Assembly (NCBI RefSeq): GCF_000253295.1
Contig: NC_015717.1
Span: 4,650,001-4,714,000 of the forward strand
DNA: 64,000 bases
DNA from: Hyphomicrobium sp. MC1
GTDB taxonomy: Bacteria > Pseudomonadota > Alphaproteobacteria > Rhizobiales > Hyphomicrobiaceae
Direction of reading: 5' to 3'
Below are positions 50,157-58,751 of the stretch, piece by piece (positions within the stretch are counted from its first letter, which is position 1; each line of letters starts with the position of its first letter). The position numbers and the translations under genes are program-made. The notes beneath the pieces were generated by a model. That model saw nothing but the letters and a program-made list of their open reading frames with translations, was not told the origin of the DNA and searched no databases.

Positions 50157-51169
50157 CAGTGATACCCCTCTCCCGCTTTCACTTTGCCGCGGAACACGTG
50201 GTAGGCCCAGGCGGTGTAGAAGAGAATGAACGGGATCGTGAACAACGCGCCGACGAGTGTGAAGCCTAAGCTTTGCGGCGGCGAGGCTGCGTCCCAGATC
50301 GAGATCGACGGCGGCACGATGTTCGGCCACAGGCTGATGACGAGCCCGCTGTAGCCCAGAAAAACGAGACCCAACGCGAGCAGGAACGGCATTGCGTGCG
50401 TGTCGCGTGCGATGGCCCACAGCAACGCCACTGCCGCGACGACAACCAAAATCGGCACCGGCGAGAAAAATACGATGTTGGGGAAGGAAAACCAACGCGT
50501 GGCAATCTCAGGATGGCTCAGTGGCGTCCATAGGCTGACGATGGCGATGGTCGCAAGCAAGGCCAAGACGATCGGCTTGGAGAGTTCACGCATGCGTTCG
50601 AGTAAAGCGCCCTCGGTCTTCAGGATCAGCCACGTCGCGCCAAGCAGCGCGTAGGCGACGATCAAGCCCAGTCCGGAAAAAATTGCGAAGGGCGTCAGCC
50701 AGTCGAAGGCACCGCCCGAATAGACGTGATTTTCGACCTGGAAGCCGTTGATGAACGATCCAAGCACGACGCCTTGCGAGAATGTGGCGATGTACGATCC
50801 GCCGGCGAACGCCTTATCCCAGATCGGCTTGTGCGCATCGTCGGCCTTGAAGCGGAATTCGAATGCGACGCCGCGCAAGATCAATCCGAGCAGCATGGCG
50901 ATGATCGGCAAATACATGGCCGAGAGAACGATGGAATAGGCGATCGGGAAGGCCGCAAGAAGACCGGCGCCGCCAAGCACCAGCCACGTCTCGTTGCCGT
51001 CCCAGACCGGAGCGACGGTATTCACCATCGTATCGCGGTCGGTGCGGTCTTTGACGAAGGGAAAGAGAATGCCGATCCCGAGGTCGAAGCCATCCATGAT
51101 GACGTACATCATCAGGCCGAAGCCGATGATCACGGCCCAGAGAAGCGGGAGGTCGATACCGATGTCCAT
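50156..51169 (-). CDS. cydB: Cytochrome bd / cyanide-insensitive quinol oxidase subunit II
   Basis: From the ATG at 51169 (GAGGAG upstream) the protein is 337 residues with about eight helices. DLPLLWAVIIGFGLMMYVIMDGFDLGIGIL, NGNETWLVLGGAGLLAAFP, the AFEFRFK loop and SLWPNIVPPSISIWDAA are typical of the CioB branch. Partner of the catalytic subunit, 13 bases after it. Confidence 0.95.
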   Translation of the reverse strand: MDIGIDLPLLWAVIIGFGLMMYVIMDGFDLGIGILFPFVKDRTDRDTMVNTVAPVWDGNETWLVLGGAGLLAAFPIAYSIVLSAMYLPIIAMLLGLILRGVAFEFRFKADDAHKPIWDKAFAGGSYIATFSQGVVLGSFINGFQVENHVYSGGAFDWLTPFAIFSGLGLIVAYALLGATWLILKTEGALLERMRELSKPIVLALLATIAIVSLWTPLSHPEIATRWFSFPNIVFFSPVPILVVVAAVALLWAIARDTHAMPFLLALGLVFLGYSGLVISLWPNIVPPSISIWDAASPPQSLGFTLVGALFTIPFILFYTAWAYHVFRGKVKAGEGYH

Positions 51170-51182
51170 GGTTCGCGTCTCC

Positions 51183-52610
51183 TCAAATGGCCGGATTGTC
51201 GATTTTGTCTTCGACCGCAGAGAGCGGGCGCGCAGGACGCAGGTGCGGATCTTTGTCCGCATCGGGTTGCGGTCCGCCGCTTTCGTCGGGGCCTTGATCG
51301 ACGACCTTCAGCATGTAGCCGACACCTGTGCCGAACACTGCGAAATAGACAACGACGAAAGCGCAGAGCGTGATCGACAGCGCAAGGACCGAATGGTTCG
51401 AGACGGCGTCGGCGGTCCGCAATTGCCCATAGACGACCCAGGGCTGGCGGCCGATCTCCGTCGTTAGCCAACCGGCGAGAATGGCAATCAGCCCCGCCGG
51501 ACCCATCAGCAATGCGAAGCGGAGGAAGTAGTCTGACGAATAGAGCCGCTCCTTCCAGCGCAGCCACAGGCTCCAGACGCCAAGTGCCACCATGAGCAGG
51601 CCGAGCCCGACCATGATGCGGAACGTCCAGAAGATAATCGTGGAGTTCGGACGGTCTTGCGGCGGGAATTCCTTGAGGCCTGGAATGTGGCCGGTGAGAC
51701 TGTGCGTCAGCACGAGCGAGCCGAGTTCGGGGATTTCAAGCGCGTAGCGCGTCGTCTCGGCCTTCATGTCGGGCCAGCCAAAGAGGATGAGCGGGACGCT
51801 CTGGCCCGGCTCGTTTTGCCAGTGTCCTTCGATGGCTGCGATCTTGGCGGGCTGGTATTTCAGCGTGTTCAGGCCGTGCTGATCGCCGACGAGAATCTGG
51901 ATCGGCGCAAGGATCAGGATCAGCCACATCGCCATCGAGAACATGGTGCGGATCGCAGGCGATGATCGGCCTTTAAGCAGGTGCCACGCGGCGGAAGCGC
52001 CGACGAACAAGCCAACGGCAAGCTCGGATGCAACGACCATATGCGCGAGGCGATAAGGGAATGACGGATTGAAAATGACTTTCAGCCAATCAACGGGAAC
52101 GACGCGGCCGTCGATGACCTCGAAGCCCGCGGGCGTCTGCATCCAGCTATTGGATGCTAAGATCCAATTGGCCGAGAGCAGCGTTCCGAGCGACACCATG
52201 ATCGTCGCGAAGAAGTGGAGGCCGGGACCGACCTTGTTCCAGCCGAACAGCATGACGCCGAGAAAGCCGGCTTCGAGGAAAAAGGCCGTCAGAACTTCGT
52301 ACGTCAGAAGCGGGCCGGTGACGCCGCCAGCGAAGGCCGTGAAGCCGCTCCAGTTGGTGCCGAACTGGTAGGCCATGACGAGGCCCGAGACGACGCCCAT
52401 GCCAAAGTTGATCGCAAAGACCTTCGACCAGAAATGATAAAGATCGCGGTAGGCCGTATCCTTCGTTAACAGCCACATCCCCTCAAGAACGACGAGATAG
52501 GTTCCGAGGCCAATGGTGATGGCGGGAAAGATGATGTGGAAGGAGACGGTGAACCCAAACTGGATGCGAGCGAGCTCAAACGCACTCAATGCGGATACGG
52601 TCGTTATCAT
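51183..52610 (-). CDS. cydA: Cytochrome bd / cyanide-insensitive quinol oxidase subunit I
   Basis: From the ATG at 52610 the protein is 475 residues. The haem-ligand histidine is in FTVSFHIIFPA, the second in the MVVASEL-type helix, and the GLNTLKYQPAKIAAIEGHW loop carries a conserved glutamate. The quinol-binding loop is short, as in the cyanide-insensitive CioA group. It reduces oxygen to water with quinol electrons without pumping protons. Heads the cydA-cydB-DUF2474 operon. Confidence 0.95.
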   Translation of the reverse strand: MITTVSALSAFELARIQFGFTVSFHIIFPAITIGLGTYLVVLEGMWLLTKDTAYRDLYHFWSKVFAINFGMGVVSGLVMAYQFGTNWSGFTAFAGGVTGPLLTYEVLTAFFLEAGFLGVMLFGWNKVGPGLHFFATIMVSLGTLLSANWILASNSWMQTPAGFEVIDGRVVPVDWLKVIFNPSFPYRLAHMVVASELAVGLFVGASAAWHLLKGRSSPAIRTMFSMAMWLILILAPIQILVGDQHGLNTLKYQPAKIAAIEGHWQNEPGQSVPLILFGWPDMKAETTRYALEIPELGSLVLTHSLTGHIPGLKEFPPQDRPNSTIIFWTFRIMVGLGLLMVALGVWSLWLRWKERLYSSDYFLRFALLMGPAGLIAILAGWLTTEIGRQPWVVYGQLRTADAVSNHSVLALSITLCAFVVVYFAVFGTGVGYMLKVVDQGPDESGGPQPDADKDPHLRPARPLSAVEDKIDNPAI

Positions 52611-52927
52611 TTGCGCCTCGGCATCTCGTCGTGACACGACCCTGCATTCGACGCGATGCCGAACCGATCGCCTTGCCTATGTTGAGCCATTCGTCGCCGA
52701 ATAGAAAGAACGGATGCGACGCTGACTTAATACGGGTTCTTCAGCAACGGTCTGACGGGCGCATATGTCTGGAGGACAAGCGCCATAAGTGATGACGAGC
52801 AGTCCGCTATGGACTGTCAATTAGAAAAGCCGATGCGTGTTGCGAAGTAGACAAGACGCCCAACCGCGTATGCCGGACGCGTTTATCGTGCCAATCGGAA
52901 ATCGGGGCGTGCCAATTGGCAATTCGC
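52611..52927. other. Intergenic region upstream of the bd oxidase
   Basis: About 320 bases without a supported gene. It must hold the oxidase promoter, but I found no convincing FNR/FixK box. Confidence 0.55.
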
Positions 52928-53209
52928 CTAACGGCGATTGCTTCGCATGCCGGTATTGCCCGTGACGGGATTTCCGAACCGGCCATAGCTCGCAGCGGGG
53001 TTGTTATAATTCTGCAGTCGCGGCGGATACATCGATGTCGGCGCGCCGACATTTCCGGATGTCCCGTAGCTGCTGCCATTATTGCTGCTCGACGGGGTTC
53101 GAATGATCGATTCAGTTCCGCCCGTCGGCGCCGGACTGACGCTTTGCTGCGCGTGAGCCTGGACGACGCTTCCCAGAACCAGGGCTGCAGCCAATATTCC
53201 TGTTCTCAT
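52928..53209 (-). CDS. Small secreted Asn/Ser/Gly/Tyr-rich protein
   Basis: From the ATG at 53209 (GGAG upstream) the protein is 93 residues. A signal peptide (MRTGILAAALVLGSVVQAHAQ, cleaved after AHA) is followed by low-complexity sequence with many N, S, G, P and Y residues (SSSNNGSSYGTSGN, NNPAASYGRFGNP). No family; likely disordered in the periplasm or outside. Confidence 0.65.
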   Translation of the reverse strand: MRTGILAAALVLGSVVQAHAQQSVSPAPTGGTESIIRTPSSSNNGSSYGTSGNVGAPTSMYPPRLQNYNNPAASYGRFGNPVTGNTGMRSNRR

Positions 53210-53353
53210 TGTGACGCTCCTACCGTTTAGCCACGAGACCGCGTCTATCCCGCCTGAGACATAGCCTACGCAAAACATAGGACGTCCGGGACTGGCTGCA
53301 AGCAGCCGCCCCGCCAGCACGAAGTGCGTTGCGGCCTTCTTTGGATACAACCC

Positions 53354-53476
53354 TCAGCGGACCAAAAAGATCGTCCAGGTCGCTATTGCAACCAGAACAG
53401 CGCACAGGACCGTCAGCATGACGGGTGAGTTGGCTGGAGGCCGGCCGCGGTTGTCGGAAGGATCGGGAGTTGCCAT
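53354..53476 (-). CDS. 40-residue single-span membrane protein
   Basis: MATPDPSDNRGRPPANSPVM leads into one helix (LTVLCAVLVAIATWTIFLV) and a final Arg. A proline-rich stub with a clean C-terminal helix is typical of real small membrane proteins. No clear ribosome site; confidence is limited. Confidence 0.45.
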   Translation of the reverse strand: MATPDPSDNRGRPPANSPVMLTVLCAVLVAIATWTIFLVR

Positions 53477-53734
53477 TGAGCGGATCAAATTCGAAATAGA
53501 TTTAAGGCGAGAATGAAAGAAACTTTAGCCGATTTTTCAGCGATATAGTTGCACAACGCTCTTCGCTGGTTGACGAACGGTAAATTACGCAAAATCAATG
53601 GCGCAGGTTCGTTCGTCATCCAAATAACGTATGAAAGTGACCGATCCGTTGGGGAATTTGGGTGAAAAGTTGGGGTCACATGTTTATTTTCGTCGCAGGT
53701 CAGGAAGGGGCCGCAAAAGGCCAAGGAGCATAAG

Positions 53735-54025
53735 ATGCAGCGTTATCGCAAACTTCGCCGCGGTTCCCTGCTGATGACGGTCGGCGCATTGGCGATCCCG
53801 GCGATCGGGAGCCTCGCATTTGCCGATTCCGTCCCGGAAAGCATTCGCATTCAGGAAAAGGCCGAGAAGGCCTATGAGTCCGCCCCCGTTGTTCCGATCG
53901 AACGGGGCAATGCGCACCATCGCGATCTAAAGGACGAAGATGGTGGCGATGGCGGCACGGGCGGATCCGAGGCGCTTCCTCCGCCGGAGCCGCCGGCAGC
54001 CAAGCACAACAAAACGAACAAATAG
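53735..54025 (+). CDS. Small secreted protein with acidic/Gly/Pro tail
   Basis: A 96-residue protein with AAGGAG 6 bases before the ATG. Signal peptide MQRYRKLRRGSLLMTVGAL... cleaved near AFADS. The mature part starts SVPESIRIQEKAEKAYES and ends in DEDGGDGGTGGSEALPPPEPP and a Lys/Asn tail. No family recognised. Confidence 0.65.
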   Translation: MQRYRKLRRGSLLMTVGALAIPAIGSLAFADSVPESIRIQEKAEKAYESAPVVPIERGNAHHRDLKDEDGGDGGTGGSEALPPPEPPAAKHNKTNK

Positions 54026-54174
54026 AGCGTGGGGGACTCCGGGCTTCTGTTCACGGCTGCTGATGCAACATCGGCGGTGCGCGGTGTACCTAATGCATAA
54101 AATCCCGGCGATCTGGGGAACCCCGGTTTAACGGCGCGAGGGCTATGCTCAAATCCGAAATTTTCGGAGGGGTC

Positions 54175-54345
54175 ATGTCATTCGCAGATGCTTATAGCAA
54201 GCGCCGTCGCGTCCTGATCGAGATCACACCGTCGTTGGGGGCTCGCTTGCGCCTCTGGATTCACAAGCTGCGGCATCCGCGCCATCGCTGGTTCGCAGGT
54301 CGCGGCACTGGCGCGACCAAGCCCGCATCCGGTTCGCAGTCTTGA
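54175..54345 (+). CDS. Small basic hypothetical protein, 56 residues
   Basis: From the ATG at 54175, with CGGAGGGG just before it. MSFADAYSKRRRVLIEITPSLGARLRLWIHK is Arg-rich and amphipathic. No family recognised; its charge would suit a nucleic-acid or membrane-surface role, which is only a guess. Confidence 0.55.
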   Translation: MSFADAYSKRRRVLIEITPSLGARLRLWIHKLRHPRHRWFAGRGTGATKPASGSQS

Positions 54346-54624
54346 GCGTTCAATCCTGACGGCCTCTCGGGCCGGGATGCGCGCTCGACCGGCCTTCGCT
54401 CCCCTCTAAAACACACGTCATTGCATCCTCGGGCGCCGAAGTGGCTTGGCAAACCCCCGGGGATCAAGGCAAAAGCTTTGAAAAGCCGTTTTCTGCGTCA
54501 TTGGCACATTGGACAATTTGCCTAATGCCCTCGGGCGGGAACCCGGGACAGAAGCTACGTTGAGTGGCTCGCGAATATTTTTGCGCGCAGAGCCAGAGCA
54601 TGGTTCAAGGAGCATGAGCGGCCG

Positions 54625-55941
54625 ATGAGTGGAGCCACAGCCACGTTCGAGCGGAACACAGCATCTGCGGATGGCGGGCACGGCGATGTCAGCCCGGGCG
54701 AAATCGCCATTGGCGTCATCATTGGCCGGACTTCGGAATTTTTCGACTTTTTCGTTTATGCCATCGCATCGGTCATCGTTTTTCCGAAGCTCGTCTTTCC
54801 GCATCTCGATGCCCTGACCGGGACGCTCTATTCGTTCGCGATCTTCGCGCTGGCGTTCATTGCCCGTCCGGTCGGCACGGTCATGTTCATGGCCCTCGAC
54901 CGCAATTACGGGCGCGCGGTGAAGCTGACGTTCACGCTGTTCCTGCTCGGAACCTGTACGGTCGCGATTGCCTTCTTGCCGGGTTACGAACAGATCGGCC
55001 TGGCGTCCGCCGTTCTGCTGGCGATCTTCCGCATCGGCCAGGGTCTGGCGCTTGGCGGCGAATGGGACGGTCTGCCGTCGCTGCTGGCGATGAACGCGCC
55101 GGAGAATCGTCGCGGCTGGTACGCCATGATCCCGCAGCTTGGCGCGCCGCTCGGCCTGATGGTCGCGGCCGCGCTGTTCGCTTATTTCGCAGCCAACCTG
55201 TCGAGCGAAGATTTCCTGGATTGGGGCTGGCGCTACCCGTTCTTCGTTGCCTTCGCGATCAACGTCGTGGCGCTGTTCGCGCGTCTGCGCATGGTCGATA
55301 CACCGGAATACATCGAGCACTTCGAGCAGCAAGAGCTTGAGCCGATGCCGATCGGCGAGACGCTGCAAAAGGAAGGCCGCCATGTTATCATCGGCGCCTT
55401 TGCACCGCTGGCGAGCTTCGCGCTGTTTCACATGGTGACGGTGTTCCCGCTGTCGTGGGTATTCCTCTTTACGACCCAGAGCCCGTCGCGCTTCCTCGTC
55501 ATCGAGATCATCGGCGCCATCGTCGGTCTATTCGCGATCGTGGCGTCGGGGTTCGTTGCGGACCGAGTCGGCCGTCGTAACCTGCTCTCGGCCACGGCGG
55601 CGGTAATCGCGGTGTTCAGCGGTTTCGCTCCGCAGCTCCTCAACGGCGGTGACGTCGGTGAGATCGTGTTCATGGTGCTGGGCTTCACGCTGCTCGGTCT
55701 GTCGTTCGGACAGGCGTCGGGCGCCGTCGCCTCGAACTTCGCCAAGATCTACCGCTATACCGGCTCGGCGTTGACGACCGACTTGGCGTGGCTGGTCGGC
55801 GCCGGGTTCGCGCCGTTCGTTGCGCTCTGGCTGTCGAGTCACTTCGGCCTGATGGCGGCGGGCGGCTATCTGCTCTCCGGTGCGGTCTGCACGCTGATGG
55901 CGCTCGCGATGAGCCGCCAGCTCGAGTCGGGCGATCGCTAA
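54625..55941 (+). CDS. MFS transporter, metabolite:proton symporter (MHS) type
   Basis: A 438-residue protein with about 12 helices. GRTSEFFDFFVYAIASVIVFPKLVFP opens the family. LDRNYGRAVKLTFTLFLLG is the loop 2-3 motif, and FRIGQGLALGGEWDG and VADRVGRRNLL follow. MHS members take up organic acids, betaine or similar solutes; here, near a candidate oxalate module, an organic acid is plausible. GGAG upstream of the ATG. Ended by the shared terminator. Confidence 0.9.
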   Translation: MSGATATFERNTASADGGHGDVSPGEIAIGVIIGRTSEFFDFFVYAIASVIVFPKLVFPHLDALTGTLYSFAIFALAFIARPVGTVMFMALDRNYGRAVKLTFTLFLLGTCTVAIAFLPGYEQIGLASAVLLAIFRIGQGLALGGEWDGLPSLLAMNAPENRRGWYAMIPQLGAPLGLMVAAALFAYFAANLSSEDFLDWGWRYPFFVAFAINVVALFARLRMVDTPEYIEHFEQQELEPMPIGETLQKEGRHVIIGAFAPLASFALFHMVTVFPLSWVFLFTTQSPSRFLVIEIIGAIVGLFAIVASGFVADRVGRRNLLSATAAVIAVFSGFAPQLLNGGDVGEIVFMVLGFTLLGLSFGQASGAVASNFAKIYRYTGSALTTDLAWLVGAGFAPFVALWLSSHFGLMAAGGYLLSGAVCTLMALAMSRQLESGDR

Positions 55942-55969
55942 CGCCAGCCGCTTCAGCTTCGGACAATAA

Positions 55970-55998
55970 AAAAGCGCCCAGTGATACCGGGCGCTTTT
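55970..55998. terminator. Bidirectional terminator between MFS and ligase genes
   Basis: AAAAGCGCCC pairs with GGGCGCTTTT around 9 bases, with A-run and T-run flanks, so it can act on both converging transcripts. Confidence 0.85.
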
Positions 55999-56022
55999 CT
56001 TTGTCTTCATCGCCCTAGCGCG

Positions 56023-57543
56023 TCAGGCGAGGCCAAGCTTCTGGGCCAGGCCGATACGCTGTAGCTTGCCTGTCGCGCCCTTGGGGATCTCCGGCAGCAG
56101 CAGGATCTTGCGGGGCACCTTGTAATGGGCGAGGTGCTCGTTCGCGAAGTCGCGAAGCTCGCGCTCGGTCGCTTCCTGGCCTTCGCGCAGCACAACGGCG
56201 GCGGCGACATCTTCGCCGAGCTTGTCGTGCGGCACGGCAAACGTCACGACCTGCAATACGGCGGGATGATCCATCAGGACTTCATCGACTTCGCGCGGGG
56301 AAACCTTCTCACCGCCGCGATTGATGATCTCCTTCAGACGGCCGGTTATCGTGATGTAGCCGTCGGCGTCGATGGTGCCCTGGTCGCCGGTGCGGAACCA
56401 GCCGTTGGTGAAGGCTTCGCCGTTGGCCTTGGCGTTGTTCTCGTAACCGCTCGTAACGTTGTCGCCGCGAATGACGATTTCGCCGACTTCGCCGGGCTGC
56501 AAGAGATTGCCTTCGGTATCCATGATGGCGACCTCGGGTCCGGCGGCCAGGCCGACCGTGCCGGGCTTGCGGACGCCACCGATGGGGTTCGACGCCATCT
56601 GATGCGAGGCTTCCGTCATGCCGTAGGCTTCGACGACGGGGGCACCGAAGGTCGCTTCGAGTTCGCTCAGGACCTGCGGCGGGAGCGACGATGACGAGGA
56701 GCGGATGAAGCGCAGCTTGTGGCGCGCGATCGTCTCGGCGTTGTGGCTGGCGCGCGAGAGGATTGCCTGATGCATGGTCGGGACGCCAGTATACCAGGTC
56801 GGCGCCGCCTCTTCCATGGCGTGGAAGAACTTCAGCGCATTGAAGCCCGGCGTGCAGAAGATCGAGCCGCCGCGAGACAGCGGGGCCAGCACGCCCGCGA
56901 TCAGACCGTGGATGTGAAACAGCGGCATGATGTTCAAGGCGCGGTCGCCGGCCGAAAGCTGCAATGCGGTGGCGATATTGCCAGCGGAGGCCGCAACGTT
57001 CTTATGGCTGAGAGGCACGATCTTCGGACGCGACGTCGTGCCCGACGTATGCAAGATCAATGCGGTGTCGTCGCTCTGCGCCGGGCCAGTCTGAGCTGGT
57101 TTCTCGGCAGGCGTTTCAGCCGACAGCGTGAATGCGCCGGCGCCGCTCGCAGGATCGGGCTTCAGCGTGATGAGCATGATGCCGCGCTCTTTCGCAACGG
57201 CGACTGCGGGTGAAGTGCTGCCATCCTCGACGATGAGCGCCTTGGTGTTGATGTCCGACATGTAGAAGTCGAACTCGTCGTGGCGGTAGGAAGGATTGAG
57301 CGGCGCGGCCGTCGCGGCCGATGCCGTTGCAACGAAGGATGTCGCCATCTCGGGGCCGTTCGGCAGCACGATCGCAACGCGGTCGCCGCGGCCGATGCCA
57401 AGCGCATTCAGGCTGTCGATGGTTCGCGTCACAAGGTCGCGAAAGCCGGCGTAGGTCAGCGCTTCGATGCCGGACGCCCGGATGGCCGGCGCTCGGCCGT
57501 CTCCGGCATTCAGAAGCTCATGCAGTGTCGTGGGTGTTGCCAT
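56023..57543 (-). CDS. Acyl-CoA synthetase, oxalyl-CoA synthetase-like
   Basis: From the ATG at 57543 the protein is 506 residues; ATGs at 57555 and 57600 are alternatives. AMP-binding enzyme: phosphate-binding loop HTSGTTSRPKIV, YGMTEASHQM, and GWFRTGDQGTIDADGYI. It ends in the swinging domain with INRGGEKVSPREVD and the catalytic lysine in PKGATGKLQR. Residue pattern and the PanE2-like and OxlT-like neighbours point to oxalate-CoA ligase. A generic FadD-type ligase remains possible. Confidence 0.85.
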   Translation of the reverse strand: MATPTTLHELLNAGDGRAPAIRASGIEALTYAGFRDLVTRTIDSLNALGIGRGDRVAIVLPNGPEMATSFVATASAATAAPLNPSYRHDEFDFYMSDINTKALIVEDGSTSPAVAVAKERGIMLITLKPDPASGAGAFTLSAETPAEKPAQTGPAQSDDTALILHTSGTTSRPKIVPLSHKNVAASAGNIATALQLSAGDRALNIMPLFHIHGLIAGVLAPLSRGGSIFCTPGFNALKFFHAMEEAAPTWYTGVPTMHQAILSRASHNAETIARHKLRFIRSSSSSLPPQVLSELEATFGAPVVEAYGMTEASHQMASNPIGGVRKPGTVGLAAGPEVAIMDTEGNLLQPGEVGEIVIRGDNVTSGYENNAKANGEAFTNGWFRTGDQGTIDADGYITITGRLKEIINRGGEKVSPREVDEVLMDHPAVLQVVTFAVPHDKLGEDVAAAVVLREGQEATERELRDFANEHLAHYKVPRKILLLPEIPKGATGKLQRIGLAQKLGLA

Positions 57544-57586
57544 CGTCGTTCTCATATCTCCGGTGCCTGTGCCGTCGGCGGCGTTG

Positions 57587-58591
57587 TCAGGCCTTTTCAA
57601 CTCTCAATCGTCCGCCTTCGCGCGATAAGGTCGCGGAAAGCAATTTCACGCAGGCATAGATCGTTTCGATCTGTGGCGTCGGAACGTTTGCGACCTGACC
57701 GAGCTCTATCACCGAGCCGATCAGTGCGTCGGCTTCGATGCCGCGACCGGCTTCGATGTCCTGCAGCATCGACGTCTTGTGTGGCCCGACGGCTTCGGCG
57801 CCTGCAATGCGCTTTTCGAGCGGGATGCGGAAGCGAATGCCGAGTGCTTCGCCGACGGCCTGGGCTTCCCTCATCATGCGGGCAGCGGCATCGCGGGTCG
57901 GCTGATATTTGCAGATATCTTCCAGCGTCGCATGCGTCAGTGCGCTGATTGGATTGAAGCTCAGATTGCCCCAGAGTTTCGTCCAGATCTCGGCGCGAAT
58001 GTCGGAGACGACCGGGGCTTTGAAACCGGCTTTCTGCAACGCCTCCGAAACGCGGGTGACGCGCTCGGTTTTCGAATTATCGATTTCGGCAATCGAGAAC
58101 CGGTTGCCTTCGATATGCTTAATTACCCCCGGCTCGGCGATTTCGGCCGCGGGATACACCACACTGCCAAGAACACGCTCAGCAGGCAGATTATCTGCGA
58201 CCACGCCACCGGGATCGACGCTTTCCAAGCGATGGTTTTCGTGCGGCCCGCTGACGCGCATGAAGTACCACCACGGAATGCCGTTCTGGGCGGTGAGCAC
58301 GGCCGTGTCGCGACCATACATCGCGGGAAGATCGCGCACGACGGCTGCGACCTGATGTGCCTTCATTCCGAGGATAACGAGATCCTGTTCGGAAACGTCG
58401 GCGATCTTATCTGTTGCGGCAATGCGAGAAACGCTCTCGCTACCGTCCTCTTCGATCAGTTTGAGGCCATTGGCGCGGATCGCCGCAAGGTGCGGGCCGC
58501 GGGCGATCACGGTTACATCTTCGCCCGATTGCGCAAGCCGCGCGGCGAGCAGGCCACCGATTCCGCCTGCGCCGACGACGCAAATTTTCAT
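57587..58591 (-). CDS. Ketopantoate reductase family protein, PanE2/oxalyl-CoA reductase-like
   Basis: From the ATG at 58591 the protein is 334 residues. MKICVVGAGGIGGLLAARLAQSG is the NADP motif, followed by LTAQNGIPWW, the EIWTKLWGNLSFNPISALT catalytic region and KTSMLQDIEAGRGIEADALIG. In Methylobacterium extorquens a PanE homologue (PanE2) reduces oxalyl-CoA to glyoxylate. The neighbouring CoA ligase and OxlT-like transporter make that role likely here rather than pantothenate synthesis. Just upstream of the ligase gene. Confidence 0.85.
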   Translation of the reverse strand: MKICVVGAGGIGGLLAARLAQSGEDVTVIARGPHLAAIRANGLKLIEEDGSESVSRIAATDKIADVSEQDLVILGMKAHQVAAVVRDLPAMYGRDTAVLTAQNGIPWWYFMRVSGPHENHRLESVDPGGVVADNLPAERVLGSVVYPAAEIAEPGVIKHIEGNRFSIAEIDNSKTERVTRVSEALQKAGFKAPVVSDIRAEIWTKLWGNLSFNPISALTHATLEDICKYQPTRDAAARMMREAQAVGEALGIRFRIPLEKRIAGAEAVGPHKTSMLQDIEAGRGIEADALIGSVIELGQVANVPTPQIETIYACVKLLSATLSREGGRLRVEKA

Positions 58592-58751
58592 CGAACTTCG
58601 TCCCTCGATTTCTGTGTGGCGGTGCAGCAAAAAACTTTGTTGGCGCTTAGCTTTAATGCTGCACTTGTCGAACGTGATTTTTCACGTTTTATGGTTGGGC
58701 GCTTTTAGTGCGAAATGAAAAAGAATTACAAGCCCGAGGGGACTGCCAAGG

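Noticed and set aside
57587..58591. Annotating the reductase as pantothenate-pathway panE
   Set aside because: Its neighbours are a CoA ligase and an OxlT-like transporter, and oxalyl-CoA reduction by a PanE homologue is established in a related methylotroph.
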